Source of the DNA: Pedobacter frigiditerrae
GTDB lineage: Bacteria > Bacteroidota > Bacteroidia > Sphingobacteriales > Sphingobacteriaceae
Assembly (NCBI RefSeq): GCF_004331645.1
Contig: NZ_SJSK01000003.1
Coordinates: forward strand, 496,301-560,300
Direction of reading: 5' to 3'
Length of the DNA stretch: 64,000 nt
A program made the position numbers and the translations under genes. The notes beneath the pieces were generated by a model that saw only the letters and a list, made by a program, of their open reading frames with translations, made no database searches and was not told where the DNA came from. Positions 24,524-33,386 of the stretch are shown piece by piece (position 1 is the stretch's first letter; the number at the start of each line of letters is the position of its first letter).

Positions 24524-24698
24524 AATCCCAGCGGGATCACAAAGCCTCACACTAGTGAGGCTTTTTTCGTTTGGAAACCTCCAAAACTTGTTTTTGAAGA
24601 GGTAGACAAATGAAAAAAGACATTCCTGCATAGCAGAAATGAGGCTTTGGACAAGGTCAATTCGGAGGGAACATATCTTATAATCCCAGCGGGATCAC
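24524..24698 (+). repeat. 158-bp unit, copy 2, closed by a third tRNA tail
   Basis: Second unit in direct tandem with copy 1; the next tRNA tail begins at 24682, again 158 bp on. It is more diverged than copy 1 (for example CATAGCAGAAATGAGG for CATTGCAGGAATGAGG). Confidence 0.92.
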
Positions 24699-24706
24699 AG
24701 AAATAC

Positions 24707-24746
24707 AAAAACCATCTTTATTTAATTTAAAGATGGTTTTCTGTTT
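24707..24746. terminator. Bidirectional terminator hairpin at the start of the island core
   Basis: AAAACCATCTTTA and its complement TAAAGATGGTTTT flank a short AT loop, with T-runs outside. It closes the left repeat block. Confidence 0.8.
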
Positions 24747-25179
24747 TTAAGGTAATTTGCAATATTGCTTAAAAACTAATTAAACGATGATTTTGGGTTC
24801 GATATCGGTAAGGTCAACCCTATGGGATAATAAAAAGATTACACCAGAGATGGTTGCCTATTAGGCACCAATATTATATCAAGAGCAATTTTCAGATATT
24901 TAATTTATTAGAGGTTAGTTATCTTTTGTATGATGAGGACAATTCACATTTTTTTTATCCAAACAGCCATTTTTGAACCGCTTAAAAGTATTTTAATCGC
25001 TTCTTCAATGGCTTGTGGTGTAGGAACTATGTTATCACTAAAGATTGTCAATTCACGTGTAATTTTATTTTTGATTCGATTAATCTTAAGCTCAAATGTC
25101 AACCAATAAAAAAAAAGCAAATCCCTAGGCAACGTTTAACTTTCAAAATGCATTATAATGGTAAACAACCATAAACTAA
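24747..25179. other. Gene-poor AT-rich left part of the island
   Basis: About 430 bp. A 62-codon minus-strand frame at 24944-25132 has no recognisable features and is not supported as a gene. No dispersed repeats of the chromosome type are present, unlike spacers outside the island. Confidence 0.5.
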
Positions 25180-26253
25180 ATGAAAAGATTGATACTTTTA
25201 TTTTTACTTGCCTTATTGTCTTGGAAAAAGATATATGCATTAGAGTTTTACAATGGGGATTACCCTCAAGCACTTCAAAAAGCAAAAACAGAAAATAAAC
25301 TATTGTTGCTGTATTTTACTGCCAAATGGTGTGGTCCTTGCAAATACATGGAAGCATACATCTATCCAGACCTCGTTTTAACAGAATATGTGAAACAGCA
25401 TTATGTTGCTTTAAAAATAGATGTTGATACGCAGGACGGTAAACTACTTTATATAAGATCTCATCAGCCCAAAGGACCAATGGGAGTTCCATCCTTTATC
25501 ATTCTAAATGAAAAAGAAGAGGTGCTTAGGAAAACTGTTGGTGGGATGAAGTTGGACCAGCTTAAAGACTTTTTTCTAATTGATAAAAACACAAAATCCA
25601 TTTACACACTTTTGGCTGATAGTTTAGCAAAAGAACAATTAGTTATTAGTCAAAAAAAACCATCAGGATTTACCAAGTTCTTATACAACTCTATGTTTAG
25701 CAACTGGAAACCCGCATTAAAATTTGGAACAAATATTATGGGTTACCAAGGTAAAGCGTTACAAAATGAACCAGTCCTTGGGTACGAAATAGGCTTTTTT
25801 ATGGATCTCAGCTTTAAATACAATGAAAAGACAAGACCGGGTTTCTGGCATAAAGCAAGATATGTCTTTCAACCAGGGCTCTCAATTACCTCTAAGGGTG
25901 GAAATATTAAGACAAATAATGTTGAAGCCCGTTTAACTGCTCATTATTTGGAGTTGGGACTTCTCAATAGCTACCAATTTAAAGGGTTTGGATATTTCAG
26001 ATTATTTGCAAGTCCGTATGCGGCTACCAGACTTTGGGCAAAAACGAAGATAGATGGAGACCCCACGCACCACAATTTTAGTAATGATTTCAACAAGATG
26101 GATTATGGCTTAAGGTTTGGGCTAAGTAGGTATATGGGAAGTTTCGAGCCTTATCTTGGTTACAATCTAGGATTACAAGATATTAAAACAGGGACAGAGA
26201 TAGTTCATAATCGAGGATTTTATCTTTCCTTTGCCCTCATATTTGGTAAGTAA
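25180..26253 (+). CDS. Thioredoxin domain fused to a C-terminal outer-membrane beta-barrel
   Basis: A 357-residue exported protein. Signal peptide to about residue 21, then a thioredoxin-fold domain (about 22-140) with active site Cys51-Gly-Pro-Cys54 in YFTAKWCGPCKYM and the cis-Pro loop GVPSFIIL. After a linker, residues ~170-357 form alternating amphipathic strands (FQPGLSITSKGG, VEARLTAHYLELGL, YGLRFGLSRYMG, FEPYLGYNLGLQ) ending in phenylalanine- and aromatic-rich FYLSFALIFGK, as in PorT-like barrels. This would tether a periplasmic thiol reductase or oxidase to the outer membrane. It ends one base before the ATG of an ECF sigma factor, so they form one operon. The fusion is uncommon as far as I know. 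Confidence 0.82.
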   Translation: MKRLILLFLLALLSWKKIYALEFYNGDYPQALQKAKTENKLLLLYFTAKWCGPCKYMEAYIYPDLVLTEYVKQHYVALKIDVDTQDGKLLYIRSHQPKGPMGVPSFIILNEKEEVLRKTVGGMKLDQLKDFFLIDKNTKSIYTLLADSLAKEQLVISQKKPSGFTKFLYNSMFSNWKPALKFGTNIMGYQGKALQNEPVLGYEIGFFMDLSFKYNEKTRPGFWHKARYVFQPGLSITSKGGNIKTNNVEARLTAHYLELGLLNSYQFKGFGYFRLFASPYAATRLWAKTKIDGDPTHHNFSNDFNKMDYGLRFGLSRYMGSFEPYLGYNLGLQDIKTGTEIVHNRGFYLSFALIFGK

Positions 26254-26808
26254 ATGCAACTATTTCCAATTGATTTAATAGAAGGGTGTAAAAAAGGTAT
26301 TTGCAGCGCACAGCGGAGTCTTTTTGATTTTTACTATGATTATATGTTCAATGTTTGCCTACGCTATCTTAAAGATGAAATGCTAACCGAAGACATTCTT
26401 TCGCAAGGTTTCACCAAGGTATTTAACGGCATTGGAAAATTTAAGCTGGAAAAAGAAAATGGGTTACGTGCATGGATCAAAACAATTATGATCAATGAAT
26501 GCCTTATATTCTTACGGAAGAAAAATAATTTTTTCTTGGTACCCTTAAGTGAAGCCGAAAATATTCCTTCACCAACAATTGATTTTGAAGAACTTGATTC
26601 ATCTTATGTCTTACAAAGCATCTCAGAGTTACCTATTGGATATAGGACGGTATTAAACTTAAATGTGATAGAAGGTTATTCGCATCAAGAAATTAGCGTC
26701 ATGCTGAACATTAAGGAAGCAACCTCACGCTCACAGCTTGCAAAAGCTAAGGAGGTCTTAAAGAAAAAACTATTAGAGTATAAATTAAATTATTATGGAA
26801 AAGGATAA
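26254..26808 (+). CDS. ECF-type RNA polymerase sigma factor
   Basis: A 184-residue sigma-70 family protein of the ECF group. Region 2 is in LFDFYYDYMFNVCLRYLKDEMLTEDILSQGFTKVF (residues ~24-60) and region 4 in LPIGYRTVLNLNVIEGYSHQEISVMLNIKEATSRSQLAKAK (about 132-173), which gives the promoter-contacting helix. It starts directly after the stop of the thioredoxin-barrel gene and overlaps the following membrane-protein gene by 14 bp, the arrangement of a sigma factor with its anti-sigma partner. It probably directs transcription of its own operon in response to an envelope signal. Confidence 0.92.
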   Translation: MQLFPIDLIEGCKKGICSAQRSLFDFYYDYMFNVCLRYLKDEMLTEDILSQGFTKVFNGIGKFKLEKENGLRAWIKTIMINECLIFLRKKNNFFLVPLSEAENIPSPTIDFEELDSSYVLQSISELPIGYRTVLNLNVIEGYSHQEISVMLNIKEATSRSQLAKAKEVLKKKLLEYKLNYYGKG

Positions 26809-27469
26809 TTTCGGAGAACAACTCTGCCGCATTGTGCGACATTCTGACCATACAAACAAGACTTTAGGTAGAGAACGTGTATGGGCAAATATAAAACCAC
26901 AGAAAAAATCGAACAAGGGCTGGTTTTATTCCATTGCAGGAATATTAATAGTTGGCATTTCCCTTATCCTGATTCTCGACCAAGAATCAAGACCTGTTTC
27001 AACTAAACCCAGCCTTGCCTCGCTACATACGAAAACAAAATTGCCCTTAAGACCTGGCCAAAATAAGAATATGAGTAAGGCATTAGCACCAATTAACAGC
27101 TTAGGTAATGAAATAGTGAAAGAATTAACGGTGCAAAGTGACCCTTCCCTAGAACATCATTCGAAAATAGGCCTGGACACCACAAAGGGAATAGATAAAA
27201 CAATAATTGCAGAGAATAATACTGCTGGTTACCAATCCATGCCTGACCATATATTGGCCCTTAATGCTAAAACCATTGAAAACCAGATTCCAACCCCTGA
27301 GCCAAGTGAATTCACGGTACAATTTAAACGAGGTGCTATCCTGGAAACCAAAATGGAGGAAGCCATTGTTTTAAAAAAATTTAGACTTAGAAAGGATTCT
27401 TCCTATTTGGCAAACGCCATAGAGAGACAATCAATGAAAATTAGATTGACCTTTAAAAAAAACAACTAA
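26795..27469 (+). CDS. Single-pass membrane protein, probable anti-sigma factor
   Basis: A 224-residue protein with a cytoplasmic N-terminus of ~40 residues (MEKDNFGEQLCRIVRHSD), one transmembrane helix (about 42-62, WFYSIAGILIVGISLILIL) and a polar periplasmic domain of ~160 residues. No canonical zinc anti-sigma HxxxCxxC motif is seen. The 14-bp overlap with the sigma gene and the topology point to an anti-sigma role. I do not recognise the periplasmic domain. Confidence 0.6.
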   Translation: MEKDNFGEQLCRIVRHSDHTNKTLGRERVWANIKPQKKSNKGWFYSIAGILIVGISLILILDQESRPVSTKPSLASLHTKTKLPLRPGQNKNMSKALAPINSLGNEIVKELTVQSDPSLEHHSKIGLDTTKGIDKTIIAENNTAGYQSMPDHILALNAKTIENQIPTPEPSEFTVQFKRGAILETKMEEAIVLKKFRLRKDSSYLANAIERQSMKIRLTFKKNN

Positions 27470-27470
27470 A

Positions 27471-28199
27471 ATGAAAGCAAAGACAAAATTGAGATACCTT
27501 TTTGTTGTGTTTATCTGTGGATTATCCATCAATTCTTTTGCACAAAAAAAACCTGACACATTAATTATTGGCACCAAGAACGGACAAATCCTTTTGGTTT
27601 CAGATTCCCTTCAAAAATTCAACGGGCTAATGATTGAAGAAATAATCAAAAAAGCATTGCTTTCCGTAAAAGATTCACTTACTTCTGAAGATAAAAAAGC
27701 AAGGAATAAAGTTATGCGAGAAGCACAGTATACCGAATTGATCAAGAACAAAAATCCTTTTAGAATAAACCCCTTCTTTGGGATAGGATTAATTCGTGAT
27801 AAATTGAGTCCCTTTCTTGGGCTATCTTTAGATTTTGCACCTCAACGACAAGATTATTATTATAAAAAAGGTGGTATGTATACATTTATTAATGTTGCGA
27901 TCAATTCATTCTTTTCGTTTAGCCAGAATCCATCAGGATACAGGACGCAAAAAAATATCTTTTTGGAAGCGTCAATAGGCAATAGGATGAATAATAAACT
28001 AATTTATAAATCTTTTAGTGAAATCTCTGGAGGAATAGGTTATTTAGTTCATCGAGAAGGCAACTATTTCAAAGGGAACTCCTTCAAGGTATATTGTAAT
28101 TTTGGGCTTCCGAACTCATTTGTCAAAATCAGACCAGAGCTTTTCATCACTGACAATTTCAGGACTGCTTTTCCAGGCTTGGCAATAAAGTTTAATTGA
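27471..28199 (+). CDS. Exported protein, probable small outer-membrane beta-barrel
   Basis: A 242-residue protein with a signal peptide ending NSFAQ (about residue 25). A short helical segment (LQKFNGLMIEEIIKKALLSVK) precedes a C-terminal half with alternating strands (NPFFGIGLIRDKLSPFLGLSLDFA, FSEISGGIGYLVHREG, FKVYCNFGLPN) ending FPGLAIKFN, typical of outer-membrane barrels. The ATG is 1 bp after the stop of the anti-sigma gene, so it belongs to the thioredoxin-barrel/sigma operon. Function unknown. Confidence 0.65.
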   Translation: MKAKTKLRYLFVVFICGLSINSFAQKKPDTLIIGTKNGQILLVSDSLQKFNGLMIEEIIKKALLSVKDSLTSEDKKARNKVMREAQYTELIKNKNPFRINPFFGIGLIRDKLSPFLGLSLDFAPQRQDYYYKKGGMYTFINVAINSFFSFSQNPSGYRTQKNIFLEASIGNRMNNKLIYKSFSEISGGIGYLVHREGNYFKGNSFKVYCNFGLPNSFVKIRPELFITDNFRTAFPGLAIKFN

Positions 28200-28305
28200 A
28201 AGCCATTATCCAAAACTTCAAAGAATTATGAAAATGATCATTGAACTTGTAATACAATCTTGAAATGATTTTAAAATGTCAATAAATATTATTTAATGTC
28301 TTCTG

Positions 28306-28313
28306 TAATTTTG
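28306..28313 (+). promoter_or_regulatory. Possible -7 element TAATTTTG
   Basis: Matches TAnnTTTG and lies 45 bp upstream of the TlpA-like gene at 28358. No clear -33 element at the usual distance. Confidence 0.35.
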
Positions 28314-28357
28314 CAAATTATGGGGTGTTCGTTAACATTTTAAATTAACTAACGATT

Positions 28358-29599
28358 ATGTATACTAGGGGATCTTTTATTTTATTGCTTATCATTCTTG
28401 GCAACCTGTGTTTTGCCCAAGAAAAATCAAATGTCATTCATGTTAAATCCGATAGCCAAGGTGAAATGACATTTCCCTTCTTCAAACATAATTCCTATTA
28501 CCTAAGGGTATATAAGAAGGTCTCAGGCTATTCTTTTCAAAAGAAAATAGATACAAATGATATTTTCGTTTTTCTCCCTATAGCTGGTAAAAAAATTGGG
28601 AATTCAGACAACCCAAACAAATCCATGTTGGTAATTTTCAGAAAAATTGGGGATGATGTGGTAATTGCCTTTGATAACAACCGTAACCTTGATTTTGATG
28701 ATGATAGCAATGCCTTGGTTATTACAAGAGGTAATGCGAACGAGCTGATATCAATTAGGGATGGTGAAAAGGTTTTCTCTTTTTACTTGAATTTATATGA
28801 GCCGAAAAACTTGGTAAGCAACAGTAGTAGGATACTTCCCAAGGAAACCATTAAGGATTTCAGGGCAACTGATCAATATTTCAACGTCAGGTTCAACAAT
28901 GTCAGGTATGGCATATTCGAAAAAAAGTACATTGTAGGTATATATGACGCAAATTTTGATGGCATCTATGACCAGCCCGAAAAAGATCGTTTTTTTGTTG
29001 CTAGCGCTAAGAGGGTTGATCTTAACTTTGAAGAATCCTCTCCTTTGGGTTTTGGTTATTCTAGTCTTGATATCATCAAGTTGGATTCGTCTTGTTTTGA
29101 GATAGACTCGATATCCAAATATGGTGAGCATATCTATATGAAACCATACAAAGGAGTGACTAACAATCAGAGTTTGATTCCAACTGTATTGCCAGATGTC
29201 ATTCCAAAAATCGATTTTATTTCAATTGATGGTGCTAACTTAGCCGTCAATAATTACCTGGAACGTGGAAAGTATGTTTTAATAGAACGGTGGGGCACAT
29301 GGTGTGCAGGTTGTATTCAACAACAGCCATTAATAAGTGAGATATTTAATAACTACGGCTCAAAGATTAATCTGATCAGCTTGAACGGAAAAGATAATGA
29401 CATCATTAATGTAAGGAAATATATTAGCGACAATAATATGACTTGGGTCAACGGATTTGAGAATGAAGAAACCCGTATCAATCTTTTTAGGACGTCAGGA
29501 TACCCTTCTTACATATTATTGGATGATAAAGGAGAGATAATTATCAAAACGATTGATGTTGGCGAAATTATAGTTTTCCTTAAGAAAGAAATCAAATAG
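28358..29599 (+). CDS. TlpA-like thiol-disulfide oxidoreductase with large N-terminal domain
   Basis: A 413-residue exported protein. The signal peptide ends LCFAQ (about residue 22). Residues ~25-285 form a beta-rich domain with aspartate-rich loops that resemble calcium-binding type repeats (NNRNLDFDDDSNAL, DANFDGIYDQPEKDRF). Residues ~285-413 are a TlpA/thioredoxin domain with Cys316-Ala-Gly-Cys319 in WGTWCAGCIQQQP and the cis-Pro loop GYPSYILLDD. CAGC instead of CGPC suggests a different redox potential. It lies in a run of three thioredoxin-type genes within the island. Confidence 0.85.
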   Translation: MYTRGSFILLLIILGNLCFAQEKSNVIHVKSDSQGEMTFPFFKHNSYYLRVYKKVSGYSFQKKIDTNDIFVFLPIAGKKIGNSDNPNKSMLVIFRKIGDDVVIAFDNNRNLDFDDDSNALVITRGNANELISIRDGEKVFSFYLNLYEPKNLVSNSSRILPKETIKDFRATDQYFNVRFNNVRYGIFEKKYIVGIYDANFDGIYDQPEKDRFFVASAKRVDLNFEESSPLGFGYSSLDIIKLDSSCFEIDSISKYGEHIYMKPYKGVTNNQSLIPTVLPDVIPKIDFISIDGANLAVNNYLERGKYVLIERWGTWCAGCIQQQPLISEIFNNYGSKINLISLNGKDNDIINVRKYISDNNMTWVNGFENEETRINLFRTSGYPSYILLDDKGEIIIKTIDVGEIIVFLKKEIK

Positions 29600-29703
29600 G
29601 ATAATTTAAAGTCTCTATTGTAGACTAATTTTGCTTAAAAAGGTCTAGAATTTTGCTAGGTTAGCTTCTGTTTATAATTAAAAAAATAATTTATCAACCT
29701 GTT

Positions 29704-30798
29704 ATGTTAAAATTTGTAGTATGTGTTTTTTTATGTTGTTTCACGAAATTGGGATTTACTCAAACTAGATTTATTGTCAATGGTTGCCTTAAGGATATAG
29801 ATACTGGCAAGGTTTCAATTGTTTACAATGACAGGAGTATCAAGGTAGATTCCATTACGGTATCCGTCAATAAAGGGAAATTTACCTTTAGCGGAACGGT
29901 TTTATACCCCCATGCGGCATATTTGTATTTTAAGACCCTTATATCTGAAGTTTTTTTTATTAGTCCAGGCAACCAGGAGATTAAAGGAGGTTTTTCTGAG
30001 CATAATGTTTCAGTATCTGGTTCGGAGGCTAATGACGAATATATTAAGTACAGAAAGTCGTTTGCCGAAATAGATCAGCGTGATAAAAAATTATCATCAG
30101 ATTTGCAAAAAAATAGGATGGACAACAACACATTGTCCACAATTAAAGCAGATAGTATTAAGAATGAGAGAATTCTTTTAGCAAAGACAAAAAGGGGAAT
30201 TGTGTACGATTATGCCAAAAACAACCCTAATTCGTATGTTGCCTTATGGAATGTCGTTCTAGCGGCAAGAAAATCAGACCCTTATAAATATGAAAATGCA
30301 TTTAATGTGTTGTCAGGAAATCTGAAAAGTACGTTAACTGGAATTGAATTTGCACGTAACCTTTTAAAATCTAAATCAATCCCCTTAACGAGTAACTCTA
30401 TGTTTCCAACAGTAACCACCTTTTCGTTAAGTAAAAAACCAACAAAACTACAGTATGAGACCAATAAGTATACCTTAATCGATTTTTGGTTTAGCTCATG
30501 TGGTCCATGTATTGAACAGTTCCCAAAACTAAAACAAATATTCAATACCTATAGGGTTCTTGGATTCAATATAATTGGGATTTCAAACGATAACCTAAGT
30601 AAAGAAAAAGCAATGTTAACTATTATAAAAACTGAAAAAATGAATTGGGAACAATTGTGGGATTTTGATGGAAAGGTATGTGACAGACTTTTGATTAATG
30701 CTTTTCCTACAAACTTTTTAATTGATAACACTGGAAAAATTATTTTTAAAGATATAACTCCCGAAAAATTGAAAGAATTTTTAGCTAAATCATTATAA
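29704..30798 (+). CDS. TlpA-family thiol-disulfide oxidoreductase with DUF4369-type N-terminus
   Basis: A 364-residue exported protein. The signal peptide ends LGFTQ; the N-terminal ~95 residues (FIVNGCLKDIDTGKVSIVY, ITVSVNKGKFTFSGTV) are the DUF4369-type beta domain common in Bacteroidota, then a helical linker (about 120-230) and a C-terminal TlpA domain with Cys266-Gly-Pro-Cys269 in FWFSSCGPCIEQFP and the AFPTNFLID cis-Pro loop. Such proteins reduce or oxidise periplasmic thiols. It is the last gene before the integrase remnant. Confidence 0.88.
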   Translation: MLKFVVCVFLCCFTKLGFTQTRFIVNGCLKDIDTGKVSIVYNDRSIKVDSITVSVNKGKFTFSGTVLYPHAAYLYFKTLISEVFFISPGNQEIKGGFSEHNVSVSGSEANDEYIKYRKSFAEIDQRDKKLSSDLQKNRMDNNTLSTIKADSIKNERILLAKTKRGIVYDYAKNNPNSYVALWNVVLAARKSDPYKYENAFNVLSGNLKSTLTGIEFARNLLKSKSIPLTSNSMFPTVTTFSLSKKPTKLQYETNKYTLIDFWFSSCGPCIEQFPKLKQIFNTYRVLGFNIIGISNDNLSKEKAMLTIIKTEKMNWEQLWDFDGKVCDRLLINAFPTNFLIDNTGKIIFKDITPEKLKEFLAKSL

Positions 30799-31125
30799 TT
30801 CATTCACATAGGCAATTGTTTAACGTACGGGAATGAACATAAAAAATCTTTCCTTTTTTAGGTAAACTCTCTGGGAGAAAAACTCCATATTTTAAATAGT
30901 TCACTGTACCTCGAAAAGCCATTAGAGATGATTAATAAATCTTGTTTGTTAAGTGGAAATACTGTTTAGATGATTACAAACATTGTATATACCCTAGTAG
31001 TGAAATCACACAAAACTCTACTAGAGACCTTTCGATATTCCTCATCCAATTCCTCAACCAAATTAATTAAACGTTTTAAATCTGACACAAAGTGGTTCGA
31101 GAAAATGTCAGTCAAGTTCACAGAA
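30799..31125. other. Intergenic region ahead of the integrase remnant
   Basis: About 330 bp. From 31110 back to about 30960 a minus-strand frame reads VNLTDIFSNHFVSDLKRLIN and continues with coding-like text, and its first 18 codons recur at 42790-42840. It looks like a fragment of a gene rather than an intact one. Confidence 0.5.
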
Positions 31126-31152
31126 AGCCTTACAGAGATGTAAGGCTTTTTT
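31071..31152 (+). repeat. Direct repeat shared with 42790-42861, copy 1
   Basis: ACGTTTTAAATCTGACACAA through GTTCGAGAAAATGTCAGT, then GTTCACAGA and a GC-rich stem ending in a T-run. The other copy is at 42790-42861. Each lies upstream of a LytS-type histidine kinase gene. Confidence 0.85.
31126..31152 (+). terminator. Terminator hairpin, variant of the tRNA-Lys terminator
   Basis: AGCCTTACA/TGTAAGGCT with GAGA loop and T-run, directly followed by GTTTGGAAATCTCCAAAACT as in the 158-bp units. Confidence 0.8.
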
Positions 31153-31408
31153 GTTTGGAAATCTCCAAAACTTGTTTTTGAAGAGGTGGACAAATGAAAA
31201 AAAGATATTCCTGTATAGCGGGAATGAGGCTTTGGACAAGATTAATATGGAGGGAACACTCAACAGGTACAAGGTACTTAAAAAGTACTTGGAGATATTT
31301 TTGCCTTTTAAATATAACGTTAAAGACCTTGACATGCGGAATATTGACATTGCCTTCCTGAATGAGCTTGATTACTATCTAAGGTCTGAGAAATCCTGTG
31401 CAATGTAA
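31153..31408 (+). pseudogene. Fragment of a tyrosine recombinase (integrase), N-terminal core-binding domain only
   Basis: An open frame of about 85 codons with no start of its own. The text EGTLNRYKVLKKYLEIFLPF, then LDMRNIDIAFLNELDYYLRS and EKSCA, matches the SAM-like core-binding domain of Bacteroidota integrases (typically ..GTLxRYKTTLKHLxEFL.. FxxDFExYLxxxxxC..). It stops before the catalytic domain; no R..HxxR..Y residues are present. The first ~95 bp also occur, with a frameshift and a Trp-to-stop change, in each 158-bp unit by tRNA-Lys and at 35.9 kb. This is therefore a decayed integrase of the element family that used the tRNA-Lys site. Confidence 0.75.
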
Positions 31409-31655
31409 ATGTCACGATGCTCAAAAATTCATGAAAATAATTGCGTTTCCTACTTTTGAAATCAAATTCAATTAGCTTCAAAATAATTCAATATACAACG
31501 GTGATAGGTATAAAAGCAAAAGCATAACATTTCTAGTATTTTGTAGATATTTAGATAAAAATTGCTTAATTCAAAATAGTACTTACCTAATTCAAATCAG
31601 CATGTACAATATAAGATTGAAAGCCTTTACTTTGATACTAAATCATAGTGAATAA

Positions 31656-33386
31656 ATGCGTAATCTTATTCTATTTCTGTCTTTCTTTCTGTTCGCCATC
31701 TTTTGTAAAGCGCAAAAGCGGGATATCAACCTCGATGTAATTCATCCTGTTGTTAAACACGATAGCCATGGCGATTCTATTCGAAAGTATTTTTCAAGCA
31801 CTACTTATAACAAAGGAAGGAATGACTTACTGATTTGCGCCTTTTATAGTAATAAACTTGAAGTGGATTACAAAGATCTTGTCAAGAAAATTCCGCAATT
31901 AAAAAATTATGAAAATCATAAAAAAGGGATTTATGAAGTAACGTTAAACAGCACTGGTGGCAGAGATGCCATTCCCATATTCGATACGTCTGGAATAATT
32001 ATAACCGTTAACGGGATTAATGCTAAAAATGCACATGAATATGAATTTCGAGTTTTGAAAGACAAGAAAAAAGTTGTTGTGAATTGGCGTACGCCTAAAT
32101 TTTTCGTCCCAGTTTATTGGATGAGTAGAATAGCAGATCCAGCGAAGAAAGATTTGGTAACCGCTTATTTAGGTCATTTTAAAGCGGGTTATGATACCGG
32201 CTTAACTTTCGAGGTAAGGAAAAAAGCTTTTCCCGATAGCATTAGCGTTTCTCTATCGGCATATTGGGTAAAATGGAAACCTAAGGTAGTTGGCGTATTC
32301 ACCTTTTCTGGACTTCCAAATTTTTTACGGGTCTTTAATAGGCAATGGGGCAATCAGATGCTACGAAACAGCTATAATACCAATTGGAAAAGCGATACCA
32401 CACTACTAAAGTTGAAGAATGAATTTAATCATGAAGACAATAATTTAATATTTTATTTAGACGACATCATTGGCTCTAAAAACGTTACCGAATACAATTT
32501 AGTAAATGGAAGGGATAGCACGGGATGGAAGTGGAACGATTTTGATTTTAATTTGGTTTGGCTCAAAAACCTTCCTCCCGGCAATTACGAGTTAAAAATG
32601 CGGTATAGTATGCAGCGAGAACATACTTCGAGCTATCCATTTACAATACGGGCGGCTTGGTATCAAACACTTTGGGCAAAAATAGGTTTAAGCATGCTGG
32701 TTCTTTTGGCTATAGGTTTTGTAGTGTTACTTTGGCGTTCGAGAAAACAAGCGGAGAAATTGAGAAGGCAAAGCACCCTAAAACAGTTGGTGCAAACGGA
32801 ACTTAAATCTATCCGTTCGCAATTTAATCCGCATTTTGTATTTAATGCACTTAGCTCTATACAAGGCCTAATTGCCAAGAATGACTCAGAAAATGCATCG
32901 AAGTATTTGCTGGAGTTTAGTAGTCTGATGCGTGATTCTTTAAAAGCAAGTACAAATGAATTTGTAAGCATAGCGAGTGAAATTAAAATACTCGAAAACT
33001 ATTTAAAGCTAGAAAAACTTCGTTTCGGATTTAATTATCAAATCGAAACCACCGAGCTGATAGACCTAAATGCGGTAGAAATTCCAAGTCTATTCTTACA
33101 ACCTTTACTAGAAAATGCTGTAAAACATGGCATATCATCACTACAAGAAAATGGTTGGCTGTATTTAACTTTCGAAAAGGTAGCGTATGATATGGTGGTG
33201 ATGGTAAAAGATAATGGGAAAGGATTTAATGAAAATAGCGAGCCGACAGGTTTCGGTTTACCGCTTACTAAAGAACGGATTAAGTTATTGAATCAAACGC
33301 TAAATGAGCAACATATCGAATTTTCGGTAACACGAGTAAACGATAAAACCCACGTAACTGTTTATTTTAAAAATTGGTTATTATGA
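31656..33386 (+). CDS. LytS/YehU-type sensor histidine kinase with periplasmic sensor
   Basis: A 576-residue membrane kinase. Signal peptide to about residue 22 (FAIFCKAQ), a ~320-residue periplasmic sensor ending in a Y_Y_Y-like Ig strand (NLPPGNYELKMRYSMQ), a transmembrane helix (about 352-372), a short coiled coil, then a His_kinase domain with the phospho-acceptor His393 in IRSQFNPHFVFNALSSIQ and the HATPase with N-box PLLENAVKHGI and G-box DNGKGF. No beta-propeller repeats are seen in the sensor, unlike hybrid carbohydrate sensors. Its stop overlaps the ATG of the LytTR regulator (ATGA), and a TlpA-like gene follows, so the three are one operon. Signal unknown; a thiol-redox or envelope cue is suggested by the third gene. 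Confidence 0.92.
   Translation: MRNLILFLSFFLFAIFCKAQKRDINLDVIHPVVKHDSHGDSIRKYFSSTTYNKGRNDLLICAFYSNKLEVDYKDLVKKIPQLKNYENHKKGIYEVTLNSTGGRDAIPIFDTSGIIITVNGINAKNAHEYEFRVLKDKKKVVVNWRTPKFFVPVYWMSRIADPAKKDLVTAYLGHFKAGYDTGLTFEVRKKAFPDSISVSLSAYWVKWKPKVVGVFTFSGLPNFLRVFNRQWGNQMLRNSYNTNWKSDTTLLKLKNEFNHEDNNLIFYLDDIIGSKNVTEYNLVNGRDSTGWKWNDFDFNLVWLKNLPPGNYELKMRYSMQREHTSSYPFTIRAAWYQTLWAKIGLSMLVLLAIGFVVLLWRSRKQAEKLRRQSTLKQLVQTELKSIRSQFNPHFVFNALSSIQGLIAKNDSENASKYLLEFSSLMRDSLKASTNEFVSIASEIKILENYLKLEKLRFGFNYQIETTELIDLNAVEIPSLFLQPLLENAVKHGISSLQENGWLYLTFEKVAYDMVVMVKDNGKGFNENSEPTGFGLPLTKERIKLLNQTLNEQHIEFSVTRVNDKTHVTVYFKNWLL

Noticed and set aside
24944-25132. 62-codon minus-strand frame in the island's left part
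   Set aside because: No start signal, domain or conservation cue could be seen; too little evidence for a gene.
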